Shown: positions 1 to 7,486, numbered from the stretch's first letter. The stretch: 64,000 bases of DNA from Falsiroseomonas stagni DSM 19981 (GCF_900114315.1 NZ_FOSQ01000002.1:1-64000); one strand, 5' to 3'. Numbers and translations are program-made. The notes: generated by a model not told the origin, from the letters alone.

Positions 1-1
1 C

Positions 2-2137
2 GACAATCCCTTCAACGGCATCGATGCCGGGGGCTACAGCTCGCCGAGCTTCGTTGACCTGGACAGCGACAGCGATCTCGACCTCGTCACGGGTGGGGAT
101 GAAGGCGTATTCAAGGCGTGGAAGAACAACGCGACGCCGGCGCCGATGCCCGCGTCGGCATCGATCACCGTGACCGTCACCGCGGAGAACGACGCGCCGG
201 CCATCACCTCCGCCGCCACCGCCAACCATGCCGAGAACGGCACGGGCACCGCTTATCAGGCGGCGGCAACCGACCCGGAAGGCACCACGAGCTTCACCTG
301 GTCGCTCTCCGGCGCCGATGCCGCCTTGTTCGATATCAGCAGCACGGGCGCCGTCACCTTCAAGGCCGCGCCGAACTTCGAGGCCCCGACCGATGCGGGC
401 GCGAACAATATCTATGACATCACGGTCAAGGCCAATGACGGGACGCTGGACAGCGCGTCCCATGCGGTGACCATCACGGTCACCGATGGGAACGATGCGC
501 CGACCGTCACTTCCGCCGCCACGGCGAACTTTGCCGAAAATGGCAGCGGCACGGCCTATCAGGCGACGGCGACCGACCCCGATGCCGTCACGACGCTTAC
601 CTGGTCGCTCGGCGGCGCGGATGCCTCGCTGTTCGACATCAATGCCGCGAACGGCGCGGTCACATTCAAGGCTGTACCGAATTTCGAGGCGCCCGCCGAT
701 GCCGGCGGCAACAACGTCTACAACATCACGGTCACAGCCGATGACGGTGGCGCAAGCAGCGCCGCCCATGCGGTCGCCATCACGGTGACGAATGTGAACG
801 ATGCGCCGATCGTCACTTCCGCCGCCACGGCGAACTTTGCCGAAAATGGCAGTGGCGCGGCCTATCGCGCGACGGCGGCCGACGCCGATGCCGGCGCGAC
901 GCTCACCTGGTCGCTCGGCGGCGCGGATGCCGCCCGGTTCAACATCAGCAGTGCTGGCGCGGTGACCTTCAAGGCATCGCCGAATTTCGAGGCCCCCACC
1001 GATACGGGCGGCAACAACGTCTATGACATCACGGTCGCAGCCAATGACGGTGTGGTGAGCAGCGCCGCCCTTGCGGTCGCGATCACGGTGACGGATGTGA
1101 ACGAGGGGCTCAGCATCACTTCCGCCACCACGACGACCTTTGCCGAAAATGGCAGTGGCGCGGCCTATCAGGCGACGGCGTACGTTCCCTATGCCGCCAC
1201 GACGCTCATCTGGAGTCTTGGCGGGACCGATGCGGCGCTGTTCAATATCACCAGGACGGGCACGGTGACCTTCAAGACCGCGCCGAACTTCGAGGCCCCG
1301 ACCGATTCGGGCGGCAACAACATCTACAACATCACGGTCACCGCCAATTTCGGTGCGTTCAGCAGTTCGGCGCGGGCGGTTGCCATTACCGTGACCAATG
1401 TGAACGATGCGCCGACCGTCACGTCCACCGCCGTGGCGAACTTTGCCGAAAATGGTAGCGGCACGGCCTATCAGGCGACGGCGACCGATCCCGATGCCGG
1501 CACGACCCTCACCTGGTCGCTCGGCGGCACGGATGCCGCGCGGTTCGACATCAATGCCGCGAACGGTGCGGTCACATTCAAGGCCGCACCGAATTTCGAG
1601 GCTCCCACCGATGCTGGCGGGAACAATGTCTATGACATCACGGTCACAGCCAATGACGGTGGGCTGAACAGCACCGCCCGCGCGGTTGCCATCACGGTGA
1701 CGGATGTCGCGGAGGCCTTGCGCCTCGAGGGTAGTGCGGGCAACGACAGCCTGATCGGTGGAACGGGCAACGATACGTTGCTCGGCTTCGGCGGCAATGA
1801 TGTATTGGATGGTGGTGTCGGCCCCGACAGTCTGACGGGTGGGGCGGGGGCAGACAGCTTCCTGTTTGCAAGCAGCCTGCAGGCAAATCGCGATGTTGTG
1901 ACCGATTTCAGCGCGCTCGAAGGGGATAAGATTGATCTAGCCGCCATGGACGCCAATACATTGTTTTCGGGTGATCAGGCCTTCAAATGGATTGGCAGCG
2001 CCAGCTTCAGCGCAGCGGGCCAGTTGCGCTTTGCTGGCGGGATCCTGGCAGGCGATGTGAATGGCGATGGCGCGGCCGATTTTCAGATCACGCTCACCGG
2101 TGTGACATCACTCACATCGGCTAGCATCTGGCTGTGA
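2..2137 (+). CDS. Secreted cadherin-like repeat protein with RTX C-terminus (5' partial)
   Basis: The reading frame is open from the window edge, so the N-terminus is missing. The first visible residues (SFVDLDSDSDLDLVTGG) look like an FG-GAP/VCBS-type calcium loop. Five cadherin-like repeats of 101-102 residues follow, each with NDAP near the start and NFEAPTD in the middle. Next comes an RTX block (GNDSLIGGTGNDTLLG, GGNDVLDGG) and a hydrophobic tail ending SIWL, typical of type I secretion signals. The expected role is a large calcium-stabilised surface or extracellular adhesin exported by a type I system; no exporter genes are in the window. Its codons are visibly less GC-rich than the backbone genes to the right, and it lies beside a tRNA 3' end, suggesting acquired DNA. 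The domain call is strong; the ligand is unknown. Confidence 0.85.
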   Translation, partial: DNPFNGIDAGGYSSPSFVDLDSDSDLDLVTGGDEGVFKAWKNNATPAPMPASASITVTVTAENDAPAITSAATANHAENGTGTAYQAAATDPEGTTSFTWSLSGADAALFDISSTGAVTFKAAPNFEAPTDAGANNIYDITVKANDGTLDSASHAVTITVTDGNDAPTVTSAATANFAENGSGTAYQATATDPDAVTTLTWSLGGADASLFDINAANGAVTFKAVPNFEAPADAGGNNVYNITVTADDGGASSAAHAVAITVTNVNDAPIVTSAATANFAENGSGAAYRATAADADAGATLTWSLGGADAARFNISSAGAVTFKASPNFEAPTDTGGNNVYDITVAANDGVVSSAALAVAITVTDVNEGLSITSATTTTFAENGSGAAYQATAYVPYAATTLIWSLGGTDAALFNITRTGTVTFKTAPNFEAPTDSGGNNIYNITVTANFGAFSSSARAVAITVTNVNDAPTVTSTAVANFAENGSGTAYQATATDPDAGTTLTWSLGGTDAARFDINAANGAVTFKAAPNFEAPTDAGGNNVYDITVTANDGGLNSTARAVAITVTDVAEALRLEGSAGNDSLIGGTGNDTLLGFGGNDVLDGGVGPDSLTGGAGADSFLFASSLQANRDVVTDFSALEGDKIDLAAMDANTLFSGDQAFKWIGSASFSAAGQLRFAGGILAGDVNGDGAADFQITLTGVTSLTSASIWL
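191..1711 (+). repeat. Five tandem cadherin-like coding repeats, period 303-306 bp
   Basis: Units begin at about 191, 494, 800, 1103 and 1406, giving periods of 303, 306, 303 and 303 bp. They are strongly conserved at the DNA level, for example the stretch encoding FAENGSG that recurs in units 2 to 5. This is direct internal repetition inside the RTX protein gene and a likely hotspot for copy-number change by recombination. Confidence 0.9.
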
Positions 2138-2139
2138 GA

Positions 2140-2503
2140 GTCGCCGACGAAGAGTGGGGGCAGACGGCGGCCTGCTGCCCCCACTCCCCGGGAAACGGCT
2201 TCGGCAGCGCCGGCAGACTGATCTCCTCGGCCTGCTGGTCAGCAAGGAGACCAGGACAATGTTCGGCGCCAGCAGCGGGAGCTGCGGCAGGCGCGAGATA
2301 CGGGACTGGTTGAGCTTCCCGGCCGCCTCCATCATCCGGCGTTACCTGAATGCTCGGGCCAGCGCCTTCACCAACGTGGTGTCCGCAGCCGAGAAGCCTC
2401 GCTGCGCGGCGGCGCCCGGCGTCAGTATCAGCGTCCGCCCGCCCCACGGCTTCCGGACCGCCAGCGGCACCCGAACGGTCAGCATCTGCGCCGCGCCGGT
2501 CAT
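2140..2503 (-). pseudogene. Frameshifted remnant of a recombinase-associated accessory protein
   Basis: Three minus-strand frames read in order give pieces of one recognisable small protein. From ATG 2503: LTVRVPLAVRKPWGGRTLIL, then TLVKALARAFR, ending at a stop at 2342. In a second frame from 2335: SRLPQLPLLAPNIV. In a third frame near 2255: AEEISLPALPKPFPGEW. From memory, this resembles the conserved protein found beside large serine recombinases in alphaproteobacterial mobile elements, which carries LVKALARAFRW, EKINASYV, LLAPDIVEAILDG and LPALMKPFP motifs. At least one deletion and one frameshift inactivate it. No intact recombinase gene is visible. The assignment rests on motif recall and was not searched. 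Confidence 0.6.
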
Positions 2504-2800
2504 GGTGCCGTCCTTGCCGATTCGGCGCCGGTCGCCACGAGGACCCAGGCCAGGCGCGCCAGCCCCTTCAACTCTAGCGGACTGCGGATGATCGGCGCCT
2601 GCTCGGTACGGGGTCCACGCCCCGCTGGCCTGGCGCTGAACCCACAGTGGCGATGCGTGTTGGTGTTGCGCCGCGTGATGCAATGATAGCGGACGGCCGG
2701 GACAGGCCACGCTCAACGCTGCGGGCGAAGCTGCGCAATTCCGATATCGGACCCGAAATGGAGCGGCCGACGTGGCTGGCGGGCAACCCGATGAAAAATA
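2504..2800. other. Gap between pseudogene and tRNA-Glu, no intact gene
   Basis: About 300 bases without a convincing gene. Short open frames on both strands lack family resemblance, ribosome binding sites and consistent codon usage. Given the pseudogene on one side and the tRNA 3' end on the other, it is probably decayed mobile-element DNA; no direct repeat of the tRNA 3' end was seen within it. Confidence 0.5.
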
Positions 2801-2876
2801 TGGCGTCCCCTAGGGGATTCGAACCCCTGTTACCGCCGTGAGAGGGCGGTGTCCTAGGCCTCTAGACGAAGGGGAC
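2801..2876 (-). tRNA. tRNA-Glu (anticodon CUC)
   Basis: Read on the minus strand, this 76-nt gene has a perfect 7-bp acceptor stem (GTCCCCT with AGGGGAC) and an anticodon stem CCGCC/GGCGG around the loop CTCTCAC, placing CTC as anticodon. It also has a T arm GGGGTTCGAATCCCC and an encoded 3' CCA at 2801-2803. It decodes GAG. The 3' end faces the RTX gene and pseudogene, the side on which tRNA-targeting islands integrate. Confidence 0.95.
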
Positions 2877-2941
2877 CCAGACAAACCGTCAGGCGCCGTG
2901 GCGCCGCGGTGAACGCTCTCTAGCGTCCCGGCCGGGGGCGA

Positions 2942-3121
2942 TCAAGCCGCCCCCCGGCTTTTTCCGGTGCGCTGTTTCGCGGCGTCATACCGCCCCGTCC
3001 GGCAGGCATCGGAGCAGAAGCGCACCTGGTCCCAATCCCGCGCCCATTTCTTCCGCCAGGCGAAGGGGCGGCCGCAGGCGGCGCAGATCTTCTCCGGCAG
3101 GTTGGGCTTGCGATGGGCCAT
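2942..3121 (-). CDS. DUF2256 family small zinc-ribbon-like protein
   Basis: A 59-residue protein beginning [19 protein letters not shown]. The four-cysteine pattern (CAAC, then CSDAC after a WDQVRF segment) and the [10 protein letters not shown] core match DUF2256, a short conserved protein of unknown function that probably binds one metal ion. The ATG at 3121 lies 6 bases downstream of the stop of the DUF6476 gene, so the two probably form one minus-strand unit running toward tRNA-Glu. The length is normal for the family. The role is unknown; the association with a photolyase/cryptochrome locus seen elsewhere is not present here. Confidence 0.85.
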   Translation of the reverse strand: MAHRKPNLPEKICAACGRPFAWRKKWARDWDQVRFCSDACRTGRYDAAKQRTGKSRGAA

Positions 3122-3127
3122 GGCCGC

Positions 3128-3403
3128 TCACTCCGCCGCGCGCAGCTCGCCGACCACGCGGCCGCTGCGGCCATCCACCAGCAGCACGCGCTCCGACCCG
3201 TCCGGCCGCGTGACCAGGACCGCGATCCGCCCCTCCGCGCCGGCGATGGACATGATCCGCGTCCCGGCGGGCTGGCCGAGCGCGCGCGGCGGCATCGTGC
3301 CGGAATCGCCGCCGGCGCGCTGGACGATCAGCGCAACCAGCGTCACGGTGCCCGCGACGATGAGCACCCCCATCCCGATCACCAACGCCTTGAGCAGTGC
3401 CAC
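3128..3403 (-). CDS. DUF6476 family small membrane protein
   Basis: The best start is a GTG at 3403, giving 91 residues. The protein has one N-terminal membrane helix (ALVIGMGVLIVAGTVTLVAL) followed by a soluble domain with a beta-propeller-blade-like pattern (VLVTRPDGSERVLLVDGRSG). It resembles DUF6476, often encoded divergently from rluD in Alphaproteobacteria (recalled). A longer frame upstream lies inside rluD and is not favoured. The protein is likely anchored in the inner membrane with its C-terminus in the periplasm. If rluD starts at 3360 the two 5' ends overlap by 44 bases. Function is unknown. Confidence 0.65.
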   Translation of the reverse strand: MALLKALVIGMGVLIVAGTVTLVALIVQRAGGDSGTMPPRALGQPAGTRIMSIAGAEGRIAVLVTRPDGSERVLLVDGRSGRVVGELRAAE

Positions 3404-4412
3404 GACCCAATCCCCCCTGAAGCCCGATCCCGAAACCGGCGAGACGCAACGCATCGTCGCGCCCGCCGAGGCCGCCGGCACCCGTGCCGACCGATTCATC
3501 ACGGATGCCCTCGGCGTCGCGATAGGCGGTCTCTCCCGGTCCCGGGTCAAGGCGCTGATGGAAGCGGGGCAGGTCACGCGGGATGGCGCCGTCATGCGCG
3601 ACCCGTCGGAGGCGATCCGCGCCGGCGCGACCTACACGCTCCGCCTGCCGCCGCCGGAGGCCGCGACCCCCCAGCCCCAATCCATCCCCCTGACCATCCT
3701 GTTCGAGGACCGGCACCTGCTGGTGATCGACAAGCCGGCGGGGCTGGTGGTGCATCCCGCGCCGGGCAACCAGGACGGCACGCTGGTCAACGCCGTGCTC
3801 GCCCATGCGGCGGAGGATCTAACCGGCATCGGGGGGGAGAAGCGGCCCGGCATCGTCCACCGGCTGGACAAGGACACGTCCGGCGTCATGGTCGTGGCGA
3901 AGTCGGAACGCGCGCATACCGCGCTGTCGGAAGCCTTCGCGACCCGGGACCTGGACCGCGAATACCTGGCGCTGTGCTGGGGCCTGCCCTCCCCCATCCA
4001 GGGGGAGGTCGATGCCCCGATCGGCCGCCACCCGATCGACCGCAAGCGGATGGCGGTGGTGGAACGGCAGGGCAAGCACGCGCTGACGCGCTACCGGACG
4101 GAACGCGGCTTCGGCACGGCCTGCGCCCTGCTGCGCTGCCGGCTGGCCACGGGGCGCACCCATCAAATCCGCGTGCACCTGGCCCATATCGGGCACCCGA
4201 TCGTCGGCGATCCGGTCTATCTGAAGCGCACGCCGGCCAGCGCCAAGGGTCTGCCGGCGGCGACGCGGGACCTGCTCCTGGCTTTCCCGCGCCAGGCTCT
4301 GCACGCGGCGACTCTCGGCTTCAAACACCCGATCACTGGCGATTCCCTGTCATTCTCGGCCCCGGTCCCGCCGGACATGCAGGCGCTGCTCACGGCCCTT
4401 GGCGGCGGTTAA
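3360..4412 (+). CDS. rluD: 23S rRNA pseudouridine synthase, RluD/RluA family
   Basis: Isomerises specific uridines of 23S rRNA to pseudouridine during large-subunit assembly. An N-terminal S4-like region (SRSRVKALMEAGQVTRDG) precedes the catalytic domain. The family motif HRLDKDTSG carries the catalytic Asp (about residue 170), and GRTHQIRVHLAHIGHPIVGD is the usual second conserved block. From ATG 3360 the protein has 350 residues, within the normal range. A TTG at 3390 is an alternative start that would shorten the overlap with the divergent DUF6476 gene. An in-frame extension back to 2967 runs over DUF2256 and is rejected. RluD versus RluC specificity is inferred from overall similarity. 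Confidence 0.88.
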   Translation: MSTPIPITNALSSATTQSPLKPDPETGETQRIVAPAEAAGTRADRFITDALGVAIGGLSRSRVKALMEAGQVTRDGAVMRDPSEAIRAGATYTLRLPPPEAATPQPQSIPLTILFEDRHLLVIDKPAGLVVHPAPGNQDGTLVNAVLAHAAEDLTGIGGEKRPGIVHRLDKDTSGVMVVAKSERAHTALSEAFATRDLDREYLALCWGLPSPIQGEVDAPIGRHPIDRKRMAVVERQGKHALTRYRTERGFGTACALLRCRLATGRTHQIRVHLAHIGHPIVGDPVYLKRTPASAKGLPAATRDLLLAFPRQALHAATLGFKHPITGDSLSFSAPVPPDMQALLTALGGG

Positions 4413-4429
4413 TCCGTGAAATCAGAAGG

Positions 4430-4444
4430 TTAACGACCCCTTAA
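4430..4444. promoter_or_regulatory. CtrA-like site TTAA-N7-TTAA (upstream of rpoH)
   Basis: TTAA at 4430-4433 and TTAA at 4441-4444 are separated by exactly seven bases, the spacing of the CtrA response-regulator box. It lies just after the rluD stop and about 320 bases before rpoH. In DNA this GC-rich such a pair is unlikely by chance. Binding is inferred. Confidence 0.4.
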
Positions 4445-4497
4445 GCCTGTTACCGGCAGGTTACCGTTCGTAAACCTACCTTACAGGTCGGTTTTTC

Positions 4498-4526
4498 TTG
4501 CCGGCCCCGCGCGGTGGGGCTACAAC
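4498..4526 (+). promoter_or_regulatory. Candidate promoter for rpoH
   Basis: TTGCCG at 4498-4503 and TACAAC at 4521-4526 are separated by 17 bases, acceptable for a housekeeping sigma factor. The spacer is itself an inverted repeat (GCCCC...GGGGC, 4504-4520). A CTTG at 4497-4500 also fits the start of an alphaproteobacterial RpoH -35 element, so autoregulation is possible. Transcription from here would give a leader of roughly 230 bases. Confidence 0.35.
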
Positions 4527-4600
4527 CTCCCTGCCAGCATCGGGTGGGTGCCGCTTCGTGCCCTGCCCCGGAATCCAGTGCTCCTCGTGCCGAACCATGC

Positions 4601-4639
4601 GCACGGTGGGTCCTGGATGGCAGGAGCACCCCACCGCGC
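4601..4639 (+). other. Hairpin in the rpoH leader
   Basis: GCACGGTGGG (4601-4610) pairs with CCCACCGCGC (4630-4639) with one mismatch. It encloses an inner TCCTG/CAGGA stem with a five-base loop (4611-4625) and a four-base bulge. It would form in the untranslated leader of rpoH RNA. There is no U-tract, so an intrinsic terminator is unlikely. Confidence 0.4.
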
Positions 4640-4747
4640 CTCTCCCCGTCGTGACCGGGGGGTCTGCGGAAAGGGAGGGCCCGACCGGCGTTGGCGGAAC
4701 AGCACAGTCACAGCGGACCCCGCCGTCACGGGGGGTGCCGGTGACAT

Positions 4748-4762
4748 AGGAGGCAGTTCTCC
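4748..4762 (+). promoter_or_regulatory. rpoH ribosome binding site within a short hairpin
   Basis: AGGAGG at 4748-4753 is an almost perfect Shine-Dalgarno sequence 11 bases before the ATG at 4765. GGAG (4749-4752) can pair with CTCC (4759-4762) across a six-base loop, which would partly hide the site. The pairing is only four base pairs, so regulation through it is speculative. Confidence 0.45.
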
Positions 4763-4764
4763 CC

Positions 4765-5646
4765 ATGGCTTCCCTGTCCATCCCCATTGCCCCCGAGGGC
4801 AACCTCTCCCGCTACCTGCAGGAGATCCGCAAGTTTCCGATGCTGACGCCGGACGAGGAGTATGCCCTCTCCAAGCGCTGGAAGGATGAGGGTGACGAAC
4901 CCGCCGCCCATCGCCTCGTCACATCGCATCTCCGCCTCGTCGCCAAGATCGCCATGGGCTACCGCGGCTACGGCCTGCCGGTCGGCGAGCTGATCTCGGA
5001 AGGCAATGTCGGCATGATGCAGGCCGTCAAGCGCTTCGATCCGGATCGCGGCTTCCGCCTGGCGACCTACGCCATGTGGTGGATCCGCGCCGCCATCCAG
5101 GAATACATCCTCCACAGCTGGTCCCTGGTGAAGATGGGGACGACGGCCGCGCAGAAGAAGCTCTTCTTCAACCTCCGCCGGCTGAAGGGCCAGATGGCGG
5201 CGCTGGAGGATGGCGACCTGAAGCCGGAGCAGGTGGAGAAGATCGCCCGCGTGCTCCAGGTGCCGGAGCAGGACGTGGTCTCCATGAACCGCCGCCTGGC
5301 CTCGCCGGACAACAGCCTCAACGCCCCGGTCCGCGCGGATTCGGACGGCGAATGGCAGGACTGGCTGGTCGATGACAGCGAGAGCCAGGAGACGGAACTC
5401 GCCGACCGGCAGGACATGTCCAACCGCCGCCAGCTGCTGGGGGAGGCGCTGAAGACGCTGAACGACCGGGAGCGCCACATCCTGATCGAGCGGCGCCTGA
5501 AGGACGAGCCGACGACGCTGGAGGAGCTCTCCCAGCAGTACAACATCAGCCGCGAACGCGTCCGCCAGATCGAGGTCCGCGCCTTCGAGAAGCTGCAGAA
5601 GAGCATGAAGACCCAGATCGTCGAGCAGAGGCTCGCGGTCAGCTGA
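4765..5646 (+). CDS. rpoH: RNA polymerase heat-shock sigma factor sigma-32
   Basis: Directs RNA polymerase to heat-shock promoters. The 293-residue protein has the normal length and order: region 1.2 (NLSRYLQEIRKFPMLTPDEE), region 2 with GNVGMMQAVKRFDPDRGFRL and ATYAMWWIRAAIQEYI, the RpoH-box-like area QKKLFFNLRR (about residues 130-139), and region 4 with ISRERVRQIEVRAFEKLQ. The start is fixed by AGGAGG 11 bases upstream. It has a long leader and is transcribed alone. The last codons and the stop are included in a 23-bp unit repeated three times, so the present C-terminus EQRLAVS adjoins two further copies in the 3' untranslated region. Confidence 0.97.
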   Translation: MASLSIPIAPEGNLSRYLQEIRKFPMLTPDEEYALSKRWKDEGDEPAAHRLVTSHLRLVAKIAMGYRGYGLPVGELISEGNVGMMQAVKRFDPDRGFRLATYAMWWIRAAIQEYILHSWSLVKMGTTAAQKKLFFNLRRLKGQMAALEDGDLKPEQVEKIARVLQVPEQDVVSMNRRLASPDNSLNAPVRADSDGEWQDWLVDDSESQETELADRQDMSNRRQLLGEALKTLNDRERHILIERRLKDEPTTLEELSQQYNISRERVRQIEVRAFEKLQKSMKTQIVEQRLAVS

Positions 5647-5692
5647 TGCAGAGGCTCGCGGTCAGCTGATGCAGAGGCTCGCGGTCAGCTGA
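5625..5692 (+). repeat. Three tandem 23-bp copies spanning the rpoH stop codon
   Basis: The unit starting GCAGAGGCTCGCGGTCAGCT begins at 5625, 5648 and 5671 and is identical in each copy. Copy 1 contains the last rpoH codons and the TGA at 5644-5646; copies 2 and 3 lie beyond the stop. This looks like recent slippage duplication. A frameshift or readthrough would add residues encoded by the extra copies. Confidence 0.95.
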
Positions 5693-5743
5693 GGGCGGCG
5701 GGAGGGTCATCCCTCCCCCGCACCCGCTCCTCCCGAGAACGGC

Positions 5744-7486
5744 ATGGCGCCCGGCGGAACCCCCGCCGGGCGTCGCGCTTTTGGCGCTGCCGTGGACCAG
5801 AAACCTTCCCGACCGCCCCTGCCGGCGGCGCCCTCCCCCAATGCCGATCCGGCATCCGCCTCCAACCAGGGGAGGCGCTTCGATCCGCCCCGCGCGCCCG
5901 GCGCCGCCACCCCCCCGGGGCGCGACGACTTGTTCTTCGCGGCCGTCGAGATGACGCGCATGCCGATGATCGTCACGGACCCCAACCAGCCCGACAACCC
6001 GATCGTCTTCGCCAACCAGGCCTTCCAGCAGATGACGGGCTATGCGGCGGAGGAGGTGATCGGCCGCAACTGCCGCTTCATGCAGGGCGAGGGCACGGAC
6101 CGCGACAGCGTCACCGCGATACGCGACGCCATCGCCGGCCGCACCGATGTGGCGATGGAGGTGTTGAACTACCGCAAGGATGGCCGCCCCTTCTGGAACG
6201 CCCTCTTCGTCTCCCCGGTCTTCGGCACGGATGGAAGGCTGCTCTACTTCTTCGGCAGCCAGCTCGACGTCACGCGGCGGCGGGAGGCCGAGGCCGCGGC
6301 TCGCCGCGCCCAGCGGCTGGAAGCGCTGGGCCAGCTCACCGGCGGCGTGGCGCATGACTTCAACAACCTGCTGCAGGTCGTCACCGGGTCGCTGGAGATG
6401 ATGCGGCCGCTGGTGGAGGCCTCCGACAACCCCCGCGTCCGCCGCCGCCACGAAGGCGCGCTGGAAGCGGCCCGGCGCGGCGCGGCGCTCACGCGCCAGC
6501 TGCTGGCCTTCGCGCGGCGCCAGCGGCTGGAAGGCCGGCCGACCGACATCAACGCGACGCTCCAGGCGCAGGCGGACCTGCTGGCCCGCGCCCTCGGCCC
6601 CGGCCTCGGCCTGCGGCTCGACCTCTCTCCCCAGGCGGGCCAGGCGCATGTCGATGCCGGGCAGCTGGAAGCGGCGCTGGTCAACCTGCTGTTCAATGCG
6701 CGGGATGCGATGCCGGCGCGGGGCGAGGTGGTGATCGCCACGACCCGCCTGACAGAGGCCGCCGCCATGGCGGATGCCGGCCCGGATGAGGAAACCCGCG
6801 CCCCCCACGGCTTCATCGAACTGGCGGTGCGGGACAGCGGCACCGGCATCGCGCCGGAGATCCTGGACCGCGTGACGGAACCCTTCTTCACCACCAAGGA
6901 TGTGGGCCAGGGATCGGGGCTCGGCCTGGCGCAGGTCTATGGCTTCGCCCGGCAATCCGGCGGCCATCTGCGGATCGAAAGCCACCCCGGCCGCGGCACC
7001 ACGGTGCGGCTGCGCTTCCCCGCCCTGCAACCCGACACCAGCACGCAACCGGCCCCGCCCCCCGACCGGCCGCGCCAGGCGGAACCCCGCGGCGGGGGCG
7101 AAAGCATCCTGATCGTCGACGACAATGCGGAAGTCCTGGAACTCGCCGAAAGCGTCCTGACCGACCTCGGCTACCAGGTGGCGACGGCGGGGGATGCGCG
7201 GGCGGCGCTGGCGGCGCTGGAGGCGCCCGGCCATCGCTACGACCTGCTGTTCAGCGACGTGGTGATGCCCGGCGGCATGAACGGCATCACCCTGGCCACC
7301 GAGGCCCGCCGCCGCGTCCCGGGGCTGCGGGTGCTGCTCTCCACCGGCTTCATCGACCCGCGGGAGGAAGCGGCGGCGGAGGGCATCCGCCCGCATGGCT
7401 TCCCGGTGATGCAGAAGCCCTATCGCCGGTCGGAACTGGCGCGACGCATCCGCCGCGCGCTGGACGATGGCGCCGCCGCGGGCTGA
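5744..7486 (+). CDS. LOV-domain hybrid histidine kinase (blue-light sensor)
   Basis: A 580-residue soluble sensor. A low-complexity proline/alanine N-terminus (about 1-60) precedes a PAS/LOV domain (about 63-175) with GRNCRFMQG, in which Cys110 is the photoactive cysteine that forms the flavin adduct in LOV proteins. Next come a DHp domain with GGVAHDFNNLL (His204), a HATPase domain with N-box FNARDAMPARGE and GQGSGLGLAQVYG, and a C-terminal receiver domain (about 455-575) with DVVMPGG, whose Asp505 is the predicted phosphoacceptor. No membrane segment is seen. ATG 5744 has no clear ribosome site; a GTG about 48 bases downstream is an alternative. No partner regulator is adjacent. Signal and output are inferred. 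Confidence 0.88.
   Translation: MAPGGTPAGRRAFGAAVDQKPSRPPLPAAPSPNADPASASNQGRRFDPPRAPGAATPPGRDDLFFAAVEMTRMPMIVTDPNQPDNPIVFANQAFQQMTGYAAEEVIGRNCRFMQGEGTDRDSVTAIRDAIAGRTDVAMEVLNYRKDGRPFWNALFVSPVFGTDGRLLYFFGSQLDVTRRREAEAAARRAQRLEALGQLTGGVAHDFNNLLQVVTGSLEMMRPLVEASDNPRVRRRHEGALEAARRGAALTRQLLAFARRQRLEGRPTDINATLQAQADLLARALGPGLGLRLDLSPQAGQAHVDAGQLEAALVNLLFNARDAMPARGEVVIATTRLTEAAAMADAGPDEETRAPHGFIELAVRDSGTGIAPEILDRVTEPFFTTKDVGQGSGLGLAQVYGFARQSGGHLRIESHPGRGTTVRLRFPALQPDTSTQPAPPPDRPRQAEPRGGGESILIVDDNAEVLELAESVLTDLGYQVATAGDARAALAALEAPGHRYDLLFSDVVMPGGMNGITLATEARRRVPGLRVLLSTGFIDPREEAAAEGIRPHGFPVMQKPYRRSELARRIRRALDDGAAAG

Larger units (their letters stand above)
4413..4764. other. rluD-rpoH intergenic region, long structured rpoH leader
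   Basis: This 352-base gap has no convincing gene. It holds a TTAA-N7-TTAA site (4430-4444), a candidate promoter (4498-4526), a strong hairpin (4601-4639) and an AGGAGG ribosome binding site (4748-4753) ahead of rpoH. Small open frames here lack family resemblance. Confidence 0.6.

Noticed and set aside
2647-2841. Small plus-strand frame crossing tRNA-Glu
   Set aside because: Overlaps the structured tRNA and has no homology or ribosome site.
2967-3359. An in-frame N-terminal extension of rluD of about 130 residues
   Set aside because: It runs across the DUF2256 and DUF6476 genes on the other strand, is low-complexity Arg/Ser/Thr-rich, and RluD proteins begin near ATG 3360.
5639-7396. A 585-codon open frame antisense to the LOV kinase
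   Set aside because: Composition typical of the mirror frame of a GC-rich gene (Arg/Gly/His-rich), no domain, no ribosome site; the sense strand has all kinase motifs.
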